From: Apostichopus californicus
Taxonomy: Eukaryota > Echinodermata > Holothuroidea > Aspidochirotida > Stichopodidae
Direction of reading: 5' to 3'
Assembly (NCBI GenBank): GCA_020650975.1
Contig: JAIPMN010005319.1
Span: forward strand, 595-64,594
Length of the DNA stretch: 64,000 nucleotides
Of this stretch, positions 12,701 to 24,700 are shown piece by piece. A model generated the notes under the pieces. That model had not been told where the DNA came from and did no database searches. It worked only from the letters and a program-made list of their open reading frames with translations. Both the position numbers and the translations under genes were made by a program. Each line of letters begins with the position of its first letter. Position 1 is the stretch's first letter.

Positions 12701-15700
12701 ATATATACCTATTTTCAAACTTTAAATTCTTATGAAACCCTTTTTTTTTCAAATAAGATTTCTTTATTAAACCAATAGCTTTATGATAGTGATGGTGGTA
12801 CAGGAGACCATTAATTTTCATCATTAAGGCTTAACTCTCCTGTTGATGGACAATGTCCGATAACTTGACCACTGACCCGGAGCAAAACTCAACAGGGACC
12901 CAGACGAGATTAGTGCACATCGCTGTTTTTGCAGGAAATGTGTTATCAATAAATGAGGTTACTGATTGTGTTCTATTTAACAGAACCAGTTTTTAACACT
13001 CATCAAGAATCATTTAATAATAATTCAATTTCCTCTATCATACTGCAGCACTATAGCTATAAATGCATGTATGAATGGGTGGAGCAGCTGCCGGCCTCTC
13101 GTTATTTTGAGTGAGTGGTTTTCAACTGATTTGACTCCAGATTTGTCAGAAAGGCCAACAACAATTACATCTGTTTAAATTCCGCCATTCCGACATTTTA
13201 GATATGAACTAGTGCATTCTGAGGGATACTTAGGTTATAAATTATATATCTGTAGGTCTATAATTAGGTCTACAACGTACATGCAAGTTGTGCTAATACA
13301 GCTTAACTACTTTTACAAGTGAGCATGCTAAAATTTGAGGCAAATAGTAATGACCATTGAAGCCATATTCTGTCCCACATTTTCACTTTTTAAATCGGAC
13401 CATGGACCGGAGTTCAGTGTTGTCATTGGTAAGAAAGCCATCAGACCTTCCTGAACGGAGTCACCAATGATATTAGTTTGTTTGACTTCGGAGTGAAAAT
13501 ATTTGTTAACCGAATAACTTCAAATTATGGCTTTTGTCATAGCCATACAAGCTTAGTCATATACATAGGCGTAGGAGTCTAATTTGATTTGGGGAGCTGT
13601 AACGACTTGCCCGAAAAATATAACCAAAACTTTTCGCGTGCTCCGTGCGCGTTCAACATGTTAATTTGCGTATCATATAGGCATTCAACGGTTATTACAT
13701 CACATGCCAATAACATACAATCATTTTCTGTGTGATCACCATTCATTATTGGTTATAATTATTCGGGAAGTCGTTACAATAATAATAATAATATAAGTTT
13801 AACCATTGAAAAACACATTGCAAATTATTATTCTTTCAGTAGGTACCTGAAAATTCTCAGCATATTGCCCGAATTTTCACAAAAATGTTTGGTTGGGGGG
13901 CTGCAGCCCCCCCCCAGCTCCCCCCCGCCTCCTACGCCTATTGTCTTATAAGGACGCAAGCACTTGACACAGCTCAACAATCTGAGACCTACACAGACGC
14001 CTGTCATAAAGGATGTGTCTTTCAATTGCACATGAAATATCTGAGAGTGAACATTAACAGAGACACAAATCCAAGTATGCTTACTGATCAACTGTATGGG
14101 CCCTGTATGTGATAGAGTTAACTCATGTGAACGACTTTCCCCAAACGGCTAAGAAAAATCTTATTCCATTTGGGAGATATCAAAAATTTAATGTTCCTTC
14201 ACAAACAATGCTGAAGACTTGATCAAGTCTAAATATGACATCATCAAGCCACATATGCTTTAAAAACCAAAAAGTTATGTTTTTCTTTATTTATTGACAT
14301 GTTTATTTCATGTGTCAAAGTAAGTTGGCCTGACGTTTCGATCCTAGCAGGATCTTCTTCAGATGCTAAAGGACAATTTTAATGTCTTTTATTATGAGGC
14401 TAAATGACAATTTTAATGTTTATTTCATGTAATGGAAATGGGTTTTGCAAATGCTGAATCTCAAATGTTGAAACTCTTAATATATGACATAATGGTGACA
14501 TTGGTTTCAGTGTCAAACCTGTTAACATTCTACTTTGAAACTATGAAAAGGAAAATAATAATCAATAATAATCATATAGCAATAACTATAAATCATAATT
14601 TATTAACAATTATTAAATGAGAATAATTAAACAAAGAGAAAGTAAAACATTTCAGATCCTAGTGGCACTATGACATCACAGATTTATGAAAACTACAGAT
14701 CCCAGACATGACTTTTAGATTATGTTATCTCCCAAATGGAGCAAGATTTTTCTTAGCTGTATTGGGGAGTTACTTTTCACACATATTTCTGTCATATACA
14801 GCTAACAATGATGTGTTGGGTTTGTGTCCCCTTGAATGCTATGTCATCAAGCAAAGTACAAGTAGCTTTGCAGAAGCCAATTCGAAGAAGCTTTGCAAGT
14901 GACCACTAATTTTCTAGATTTCAACATATAGTCAATACCAAATCTGCTACTTGGTTCCCTCTTTCCTTGTCGCAAGTAATTAATCCAATTAAGCCAATGC
15001 TTACCTTCTTTGCTTTGGTTTTCTTGATTGTATCCGATAATGCTTTCTTCTTCTTCGTTAGGCCCTTCTTTGAAAACAGATCTTCAAATTCTTCGATATT
15101 AAAATCGGTCTCTTTTAAAGTGCTCCATAACAGTGGAAACCTAACAAAGAGATAAATAAAGATCTGGTTATTGGAAAGAAGAAGACATTTAGAAGAGAAT
15201 GTGAACAATGATGTTGTGTGCTCCAACATCTGCGCTGTCCAACGCATATTTAAGACAATACATATGTCAATACATATGCAAATATAACAATACAAAAATA
15301 TAACGCATTCTCGTGCACTCGATTACTTTTATTTAAATAAAGGTTGAATTTAAATTATTACCTTCTATTCTGCTTAAGAGAACTGGGCAGTTTGCTTATA
15401 TCATAAATGTGCATCTTTGCATAATTTGTCTAACACTTTTGGCGATAATTAGCTTCCTTTGACAATCTGATAACAGATAAATTGTTCCCTGCAGAGTGCA
15501 GGTAAGAAGGAAGACCTTACAGCTCAAATCATAAAGCTATCTATATGTTAGTTAGCTATGACCTTACAGCTCAAATCATAAAGCTATCTATATGTTAGTT
15601 AGCTATGACCTTACAGCTCAAATCATAAAGCTATCTGTATGCTAGCTAGCTATGACCTTACAGCTCAAATCATAAAGCTATCAATATGCTAGCTAGCTAT

Positions 15701-18700
15701 GACCTTACAGCTCAAATCATAAAGCTATCTATATGCTAGCTAGCTTTGACCTTACAGCTCAAATCATAAAGCTATCAATATGCTAGCTAGCTATGACCTT
15801 ACAGCTCAAATCATAAAGCTACAGTATCTATATGCTAGATAGCTTTGACCTTACAGCTCAAATCATAAAGCTATCTATATGCTAGATAGTTATAGCCTGG
15901 CCAATTACCTTGCATCAAGTTCTCTCTTTGACTCCAGTTTATGTATTTGAATTCTGCTCCAGTACAATGCTTTCATGGGTACAGCAGGCTCTACCATAGG
16001 CTTCAAAGGTACATTCACTGATGACTTATGGTGAGGAACACCACCTATCAGTGGTGGTGGGGGTGGGGGACCACCAAAACCTGGAAGAGGAGGGGGTGGT
16101 GGTCCACCGAAACCTCCTGGAGGAGGGGGTGGAGGGGGAGGTGGTGGGCCTCCTCCAGGAAGTGGAGGGGGTGGAGGGGGAGGTGGTCCTCCTCCAGGAA
16201 GAGGTGGAGGAGGGGGTGGCGGTGGTGGTGCTCCATTTCCCAGTACAGATGAAGGTTGTGTCATACTTTGTCCATCTCCAGAGGGGCCGCATCCATCGCT
16301 GAACGTTACATCACTATTGCCGTTGTTGACCAAACTTCCGATATTTTGGAAGTCCATGTCCGTCTGTAGTTTTGTATCTGTTATATGAGGTAAGCTTTCA
16401 AACTTGTCTATGTGGGGTTGGAGAGCCTGACGATTGACCTCGATCCTGTCCGTCTCGACAGCTTTATCCACCAGAAGTTTGTGGCCTCCGACCCCGGTCT
16501 TAGTTTCCAACTCTACGATCTTCTTCCTCAGTGTCTGCACCTGTTCCTCTAGCTCCATCATCTGAGCTGCATGTTCTCCTCGTAAACTGAAGACTGATAA
16601 GTGGTGGTCGCTCTGGAAGAGATTCAGAAAATCAGAAAACGAACGTTCAGGTTGTAGAATGAGAAGGGAGGCCACTGACCAGAGATGTCCTGACAAAGAG
16701 GGCGCACAGTGTTAAAAGGTTACCGGTTCACTCTACACATGGTAGAGTGAGAGTGCTTGGGGTTGTGAGGAGACAGGTAAGGGAGCAGAGAAGCAAATGT
16801 TCTAAACATCAAACGAGTATTAACAGAAATGAGTTGACAAGTCAGCAACAGCTGAAAAAATGGAATTTCACTTTTAATGTCAGGCAGGGGTCACTATCAC
16901 CATAATTCCTTCCATGAATAAAACAGGATATTTAAGTCTTTGTTATGATGTACACCCCCTCCCCACACCCCCCCCCCCCGTTGTTTTAATTGGCCCCAGG
17001 CTATGTAAGTTGCTCATTGGGACCAATATAATATTGAAGCTGCATCAAGGGGAAAAAAGTTAATGTTTCTATGAGTAAACCTTTGAAGTTTATGCCTGAT
17101 CTTATCTTTCCTGGTGTGATTCTGGTGGATTTAAGTAACAGAATATGTTTCAGGGGAATTACTTTAGCAGTTAAGAATGAATACTACAGTATATACTTTC
17201 AGTCGCTGCAGCAAATTCAATTCAAAATGCAGCTTAAAACGATAAGACTAGTGGACAACTCACCTGAAGCCTTTGTAGTTGTACTGTGTGATCCTTTTTC
17301 ATACCCATCAGTACCTGCTGGTGATCTGAAGGAACGAATGCAAACAGTTATAAAAGTATGTCATCTAATGGGGGGGAGGGGGATAATGGGGGGGGGAAGA
17401 GGGGGATCATGTGGGAAATGCAGTAATAGAGGAAAGGCGGTAATAGTGGGGGGGGGGAGTTGGTAATGGGGTTAGGGTAATGGGAGAGAGGGAAGGGATA
17501 ATGAGGGGCCAAGGGGATAATGGGGAAGGGATAATTAATAAACTGAGCAAAGTGAAAGTAAGAAAACTTAAAAAGATTATAACCTAGGCTACTTTGTAGA
17601 TCTAGGCTGAAGTTTGGTAGGGTCATGAAGTGGTTAGGAAACCAACCAGCAGGGTTAGGACTTCTTTTTAATGAATATGAGAAATACTGCCTGAAATTTC
17701 TTTGCTCTGTCAAAGTTTGTGAGTAATTTCCAGTCAGTTTGAACTGTTTTTTAACTTATATGTGAAACTGACTGAGTGATTAGGGAAGTCCGGTGGAGAC
17801 ATCCATGGGGAGAGAGAGGTAGAGTACGGTAAGAGACGGTAGAAGTGTAAATATTTTGTTCCCAACTGAGCGAGCTCTCATGGAGCTTTTGTTGATAAAC
17901 TTCCACAGGGAAAGTTAATAGAAATAAACAGATATTTTGGGATGTATACTTAAAATTTAGATTTTCTGTGCGAACCACTCTGTGAATGGTCAGGGAGTTT
18001 GGAGGACTGAAATTGCAAATAAACTAGTGCATATCCCTTTGTTGGAAAATTTTTAATAGTGAAATAAAGATCGAGCAACCAAGATTATTGGTTACACTGC
18101 GATATCACTTCTTGTTTCTTCACATTTCACCCTAGCTTCCTCCTCTCCAGTAATATCATCATATACTTAATGAAAGCATGAAAAAATGGAAGTTACAAAA
18201 ATTAGGAAAATGATAGAACATATGAATACATGTATGATCACCAAGAAAAGTGAAAACTTGCAATATTTACTCTGGAAGTGAAACTGAATTTGGTCAAATA
18301 CAGAATAATGTACTGTACAAGCATCATGCAGTTTGATATACTTTTCACATTGAAGCAATCCAGCCCATACACAAGACACATTCATGTACAAACTATGACA
18401 TCTGAAGCTGGAACAGGCAATGAGCAGAAATCAAATCATCAATAATTGTAACTAGCATCAATAGTTTAAAAATATTACACTACAAGAAAAATCTCTCAGC
18501 TGTAACCTAAGAAAGACACACGTCTACTGTACCTAGCCACAAAATGAGTGACATTTATAAAGAAATTGTAATAATAAATATTATAGTGATCGGAGGCAGG
18601 CAAATGAGCAGAAAATGAAACCATGAATAATTAAGTAGAATAGTTAAAATCTTTAACTACATGAACCAAACGTACAGTATCGGCCTAAAAATGAAACCGA

Positions 18701-21700
18701 CAACCAGTGAAGCGACCACATGTTTCAAAGATTAAAGAATAAAAATTACGTAAAATTGGTAGTAATCGGACTGAAAGGCAAGTATTAAACATTGCTTAAA
18801 GCTTACATATGTGCATGTGAGAGTAGCCAAATGGCTTATTTAACAACAACGATAATGCTTATTAATTAAACTACTCTGTCAATAAATTAACAATATATTT
18901 AGATATACCTTGTTGTCGAGGCATGCAAAAATCACCACAATGCAGCATTCGCATGGAGAAAGCAGCAGCTCAGCGAAGAACAGGCAACACCCACCACAGC
19001 AAAAATGTGAATTCACACAACTTTTCAAAAATTCCACTTTGAGCAACTTTCCCACAAAGGAGGAAAATATTTATCCATGTACGTACACGAGGGTTAAGAA
19101 AAACAACTGTGAGACACACACTTCTTTTCAGAGGTGGCCTTCAGATGGCAAATAACATCAGTGTTAACTGCCTGTTTTCCATTGAATCTAGTTTGCCCTG
19201 CGTCATCTTGTCTGGTAGATCATCTGAGCTTACCCCTCTACTTGGTGTAAACAGAATTTACCACACACACCTTTCATGAATAACAGTCACTTTCCCTCAG
19301 GTCATATTTCACAGTTTCATCAATGAACCTCTGGTATTAGATCCTATTACAGCATGGACTGCCATCTTTTAAGAGACAATTTCTAAGGTTTCTTTGACCT
19401 CTTTCGACAAAAACACCGGACTCCTTTTCTGGCTAAATTTCATCTTGACTTACTGACCGAAGGCAACCTGTCTCCATCCTTATTTACAGAAGTGGTCAGT
19501 CTTTTTTAAGACCATTTAGAGGGTTTAAGTTGAGGTGGTCAATATCCTAACCAATCACCATTGATGCTTTATTTCTTTCAACTTGTGGATATCATTTCAT
19601 TTCCCAGCCACAGATCCGGTTTGAAGGAAAACAAACAATTGTTGAATTTGAGATCTGAGGAATTTATAATTTACTTAATAATCCTTAGTAAATCCTCTTA
19701 AAGGCTCGTTTTTCAAAAGAATGCCTGAAATGATCAAGTTCACAGAAAGTTTAGATGTAGCCAAGATTAATAACACTGTATGGAGAGGGAAGTATCATGT
19801 ACCGCCCAACGTTAAAGACCATTCCACATTGATATGTCGCGAGAATCAATCAAATACGAATATTTAGTTTATAAGATCTTCTTCATTGTAACTGTGCTCT
19901 TGGTCTGTACATTCTCTCAATGAATAGACTTCTAAGAACTCTTGTTACATCACAGATAATTGTATGTTAATTCATTTAAAGTGTTTTTTGTAATTATTCT
20001 GTAAGATGTATGCAAACTGGCTGCTTGAATACAACATTGTGCTTCTACAGCAAGAGGGCGCTGTACTATCAGTCCTAATGCGCATGATCTATCCTGTTGT
20101 ACAGATCTCTGAATCAAAAGTAGCAAGATCGCATCAAAGAGCTCACAATGATGCAAATTTGAACAGATGAATTTGCATGCAGACACTCTTTCAACAAATT
20201 CCATCAATTCCCAAAACTATCTTTTCTGGGGGGCTCTGATCAGAGACCTACTTTAGGAATGATTCGAGTGAGTGAAATTAAAGAAATACAGTATCTCAGA
20301 AAGCAAAAAATAACACGATGGCATTTGCCAAACATTGAAGACCTGTTTCGTTTTTCCTACAGTGGAATCTATGGAGAAGTCATGGTTTGCTCTTTGTTCT
20401 ATTAAGTCCTTTGAAAGGTTCTATATTTTCATACAAGAATAAACCCCATAAAAAGCTAAATATGCTAGAATGGTCACAGTAAATCGTACAATGAAAGTTT
20501 AGCATCACCCTGGCAACATTTGAGTCTATTTGAGTTGTGTTTATCACGTCTGTGTGAATGGACCTTTGTGTTCACACTGCTGTAATAAGTGAGAATAAAG
20601 TGGCCACTTGAATCATTCAGAATTCTGACACCATCACGAAATGATTGACTTTGCCTCATTTTACAGTCCCTCTAAGAATGGGCAACATGAGCAGTCTAAT
20701 TTCATAGCAACGTCTAGGATGTATGGTGCTATGTTGAGAGACTTCTGTGTAGCACTTGCTACTACTGTAATTCTAAGTAATGTGATAACATGGTCATGTG
20801 CATTACTTCAAAATCACACGATGCAACTTTAGCAAGTTTCCTTGATAAAAGCTGAGTATATTTGCATGGTGTTTATCACATCTGTATGAATATAACTTTT
20901 ATGTTCACACTTTTGTGATATAAAGCGAGACTCAGAGTGAGCTAGAAAAATCTTATTCTATTTGTCGAATATCAAAGATTTAATGTTTCTAGACAGTATA
21001 TGGCCAAAGACTTGAGCAAGTCTAAATAAAACATCGTCAAGCCACATGTGCTCCAATTTTCCATGTTTTTCCTTATTAATTGCAATGTTTACTTTGTAGA
21101 CGTGTTTTGCAATTGTTAAATCTAACATATCAAAGCTGTTAACATGACCTACTGATGACAATATCTAAATCATGTTAAAAAATCTACCAAACAAAAACTG
21201 TGAACAACTTTCAATCTACAACATTTCTTAAAATCATTCATAGTAAATCAAAAACTTTCAAATGAATCTACGAAGCTTCTACAACTACTAGTTAAAGCAC
21301 TAATAAAAGCAAACATGCAAACTATGAATAGATGTAACACCTTGTAGCGGTGTGATGATTAGTATGCAAGAGTTTCTGTAGAAGGACGTTCAACGTTCTA
21401 GACTAGGCTCTAGCCTAGCGCGATAGCAGGCACATATTTTGCACACTGAATTGAAACTACACCGCAATCGAGTCATCGACACACTCTATCAGACATCCGA
21501 TACAATTGAACCAGGCCAGTAATAAAGTGATTATAAACATGTTTGAAGAAATGACAGATACTTTAGCAATCATAAAAGATTAATAAGTTACAAATTTGTG
21601 ATTATGCGCAATGATTTAAAATTGCTAGGACTGAATGTTGTTCTGCAGAACAAGCGTATTACTGTCAAGTAAACGCATGAATCTAACCAGAGCAGGTGCT

Positions 21701-24700
21701 TGCCGATTTTTAACACAGCACAATGCTAGTGTAGCATCGTGAGAACCTGTACATACTTTTGTGATATTTGCTGAAAAACTGCTTTAGTGTTTTTTTGATA
21801 GGAAAGGCTATTTTTCAAAAGCAGATTATGTGTAGTGCTAGCTTGTAGTCGAGTAATCACAACTTGGGTTTGGAGCGCGATTAATCGAACCTCCAAAGTG
21901 TAATCGCGACTACTGGTGAAATCAATTACGACTATCAGCACTATAATGAACATTACTATTCAAATCATAGCAGAAACACTAGGGACCAAGAAAGACACTA
22001 GCAAACTTCATAACATTGAAAATATCACATGGGGAAAAATAGTTGAAAGACTTAATGACACAAACGCCAACAATTTCTCTAAAGCTTTCCAATTCAATTG
22101 TGCAATACGATTTAACAGTTTATCAGTGAGTGGCACTGAGGTTATTTTTAATTTGCAGAAAAATGAGACAAAACTTTTCCACCAAGGAAATATAACTATC
22201 AAAATATTAAATAAAATATTGATTAACTGAGAAATCAGGAGCAATTAATCATAACTAAATCAATATTTCTCAGTATAAATTGAAGTCAGATCCAATTTAA
22301 TTCAAACCATATAATGCCAGATCTATATTGCGTCAAAATTATACGAGTGAACAATTGTTAGAAGCAAATCTGACAGTTACAAAAACGTCACCAGTATTGC
22401 TCCCAAATATGCTAGGATAGTAAAATAATGGTCACTAAATGCTTCGATTTTAACAAGCACTTTCACTTTTCACATTGTCACCTTTAAAGCATTTTGCTTT
22501 ATTTGAGATATTTAAAATTAAATTTAAACCCTCCTCTATATCTGGAATTAATATGAAGGATCACAGCACTTACAGGAAAACACTTTTGATAACTTGTAGC
22601 AATTTTTAGCTTGTTGAATTTGGGGCCAATACTGATGGCCTTTAATTGGACCCAGCCACTTTTACCTCCAAAATTTTCCACATATTGAGGTGAGGGTCAA
22701 ACAGTCAAACATCCCAGTGAGTATACAAAACTGCTCTCAGAATGGCAATGAAAGATCATTCCTGAAACCATTTGATCAAAATGGTCAACTGTTTTAGATT
22801 TTACTAACTGATGATGACTCTGTCGGTATAAAACACCAAGGTTGTGAAAATTAAACCATATGACCAGAAGTAGTCTCTTCTAGCATATTTGGTGGCACTG
22901 TTAGATCACCATCAAGTTGTTATAATTTTGGCTAATTGTTGCTGCAATATCCCTGACTTGGGTTCTAGCTCTTTAATACTTTTCAATACCTTATTCTGCT
23001 GCCATATCATCGTTAGGGTGCACAGCTTGTATTGTCAGGGTTCGTAACAGACTCGGCTAAAGGCCAACTGGTCTTGTTTGCTCATCTACTTAAATCAAAT
23101 CCTCCCCAACGGACATGATCCTCCCATCAAATAAGTTTTCAAACACACCCGGTGGATACTGGATAATCTGCCAGAGTGTCAAACTTAATCTGTCTAAACC
23201 CGTCTACTGTAAGCAGCCCTGGACCACCTTCATGACTTCCTCTGAGAGAACGCAGTCAAAAGGTGTCAATCAAAGAGAAAATGGACTTTAAGCGGATTCA
23301 GATAAAGTGAAGTTTCTAGAATCAATTCTCATACAAAGAGAAACATACTGCATTAATTAGGGTGAGATTTCTCACTTAGAAGAATTGTCCAATCTATCTG
23401 TAATGTCCTCATTCAAAGCTGTTTTAAATTAATTTATGAATAAGTAAAAATTGCATCCCATGGTACATTTTAATACATAAAAACTTCACACCCCAGCTCC
23501 CCCAATAGTCAGGTTTCAGGGAATATCAATTCAGCATTCAAATTTTGAATAGAAGTACAGTAACTTTTGAATGCACTGAACTTTGTCTCAAGATTATCAA
23601 ATACTAAGGTTCCTGTTTACAAGAACTGATATATACATCTTTGCACTTGTATAACACTAAGCCCATTTGGTACAGCATTTTTGTGATGTGATACCTAGCT
23701 TTTGTCATGGCTTGTGGGCCAATCATCAGGCTCCCTATTTTTGTTTTAACTCCCCTTGACCATATTTCCCCGATGATAATACCAGTCCTTTGATCTGCTT
23801 TACCTGTAATGCTGGCGTCACACTGTCCTGAAGTTGACACCAGATGGACACACGATAAAGAAAATGTTCAAATTCGGCTCTGATCGTAAAAACATCGGGC
23901 CATTCGTGAGGGCATCTTAAGCCATCGTATGACCGCCGGTGGAGTTTTTCAGGCTCCGGCAGCAACTTCGTGAGCGGTGGCAAAATCTTTGGCATGCCAA
24001 AAAATTGCCGGAAGGCCTTGCGAATGTTCATTTTCGTGTGTCCATTTTGCCCTTCGTAAGGCCATCGTGAGGGCATCTTATCAAATCGTGTCATCTTCGT
24101 TTTTACTTCGTGTGATCATTGGTGCCATCGGGCATTTTCGCCTCACGAAGACAATACGAAGGAAACAAGAAGCTGCTCGATTGTCTTATGAAGGCAACAC
24201 GACTACGTGAAGCCCTCGCAATGCCGTCGTGTAACCATCGTATTATAGTACGATGACATCGAGATGGGACCACGGTGTCGGCGAAGACAGCCGAATTTGA
24301 GAACCTCAAGCGTTTCCCAGGTGTCATGGTAACGTGGACATATAAATGCCAGCCTCAGAGCATCTTCCTCAGTCAGTCCTAAGCAACTCTACAGAGTAGA
24401 GGCGTGTGTAACTCCCAAAGCTACAATCACAATCACAATTAACCACAATTCAGTTCCCGCAGAATGGCATACTTTGGTGATGAGACAACCAGGAAAAAGA
24501 AAGCAGCAGCATTGCTTCTTTTGATGTACCTCAGAGAACATGATGAGCAACTCTTACAAGCCCAGCACCTCCTCTTACAAAGCATTATTTTATTTCACTT
24601 TGTCATTTCTTGCTATTTGCCTTCCTAGCATTCGACAATGTACTTATCAATACGTCGTCGTGTAGCCATCGTGTGGCATTCGTGTGTCCTGCGGGTAAAC

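Larger units (their letters stand above)
10463..15004. other. Formin intron with an assembly gap and MITEs
   Basis: Contains the 10-N gap (12070-12079) inside a duplicated segment, the nested inverted-repeat element at 13565-13941, and the ~700-bp inverted-repeat element at 14102-14801. The rest is AT-rich with a C run near 11146 and no exon. Confidence 0.6.

Noticed and set aside
16021-16302. Open frames on both strands over FH1
   Set aside because: They arise from the GC-rich proline codons of the formin exon; only the frame with conserved formin motifs is kept.
17071-17466. 131-codon plus-strand frame
   Set aside because: It overlaps a formin exon on the other strand and ends in a G-run tract; no domain or splice support.
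20525-20930. Two GTGTTTATCAC...TTCACAC hairpin segments as another tiny mobile element
   Set aside because: The copies are diverged and have no flanking direct repeats; at most a weak local duplication.
21916-22230. 104-codon plus-strand frame
   Set aside because: AT-driven composition, no recognised motif, no supporting splice sites or neighbours.
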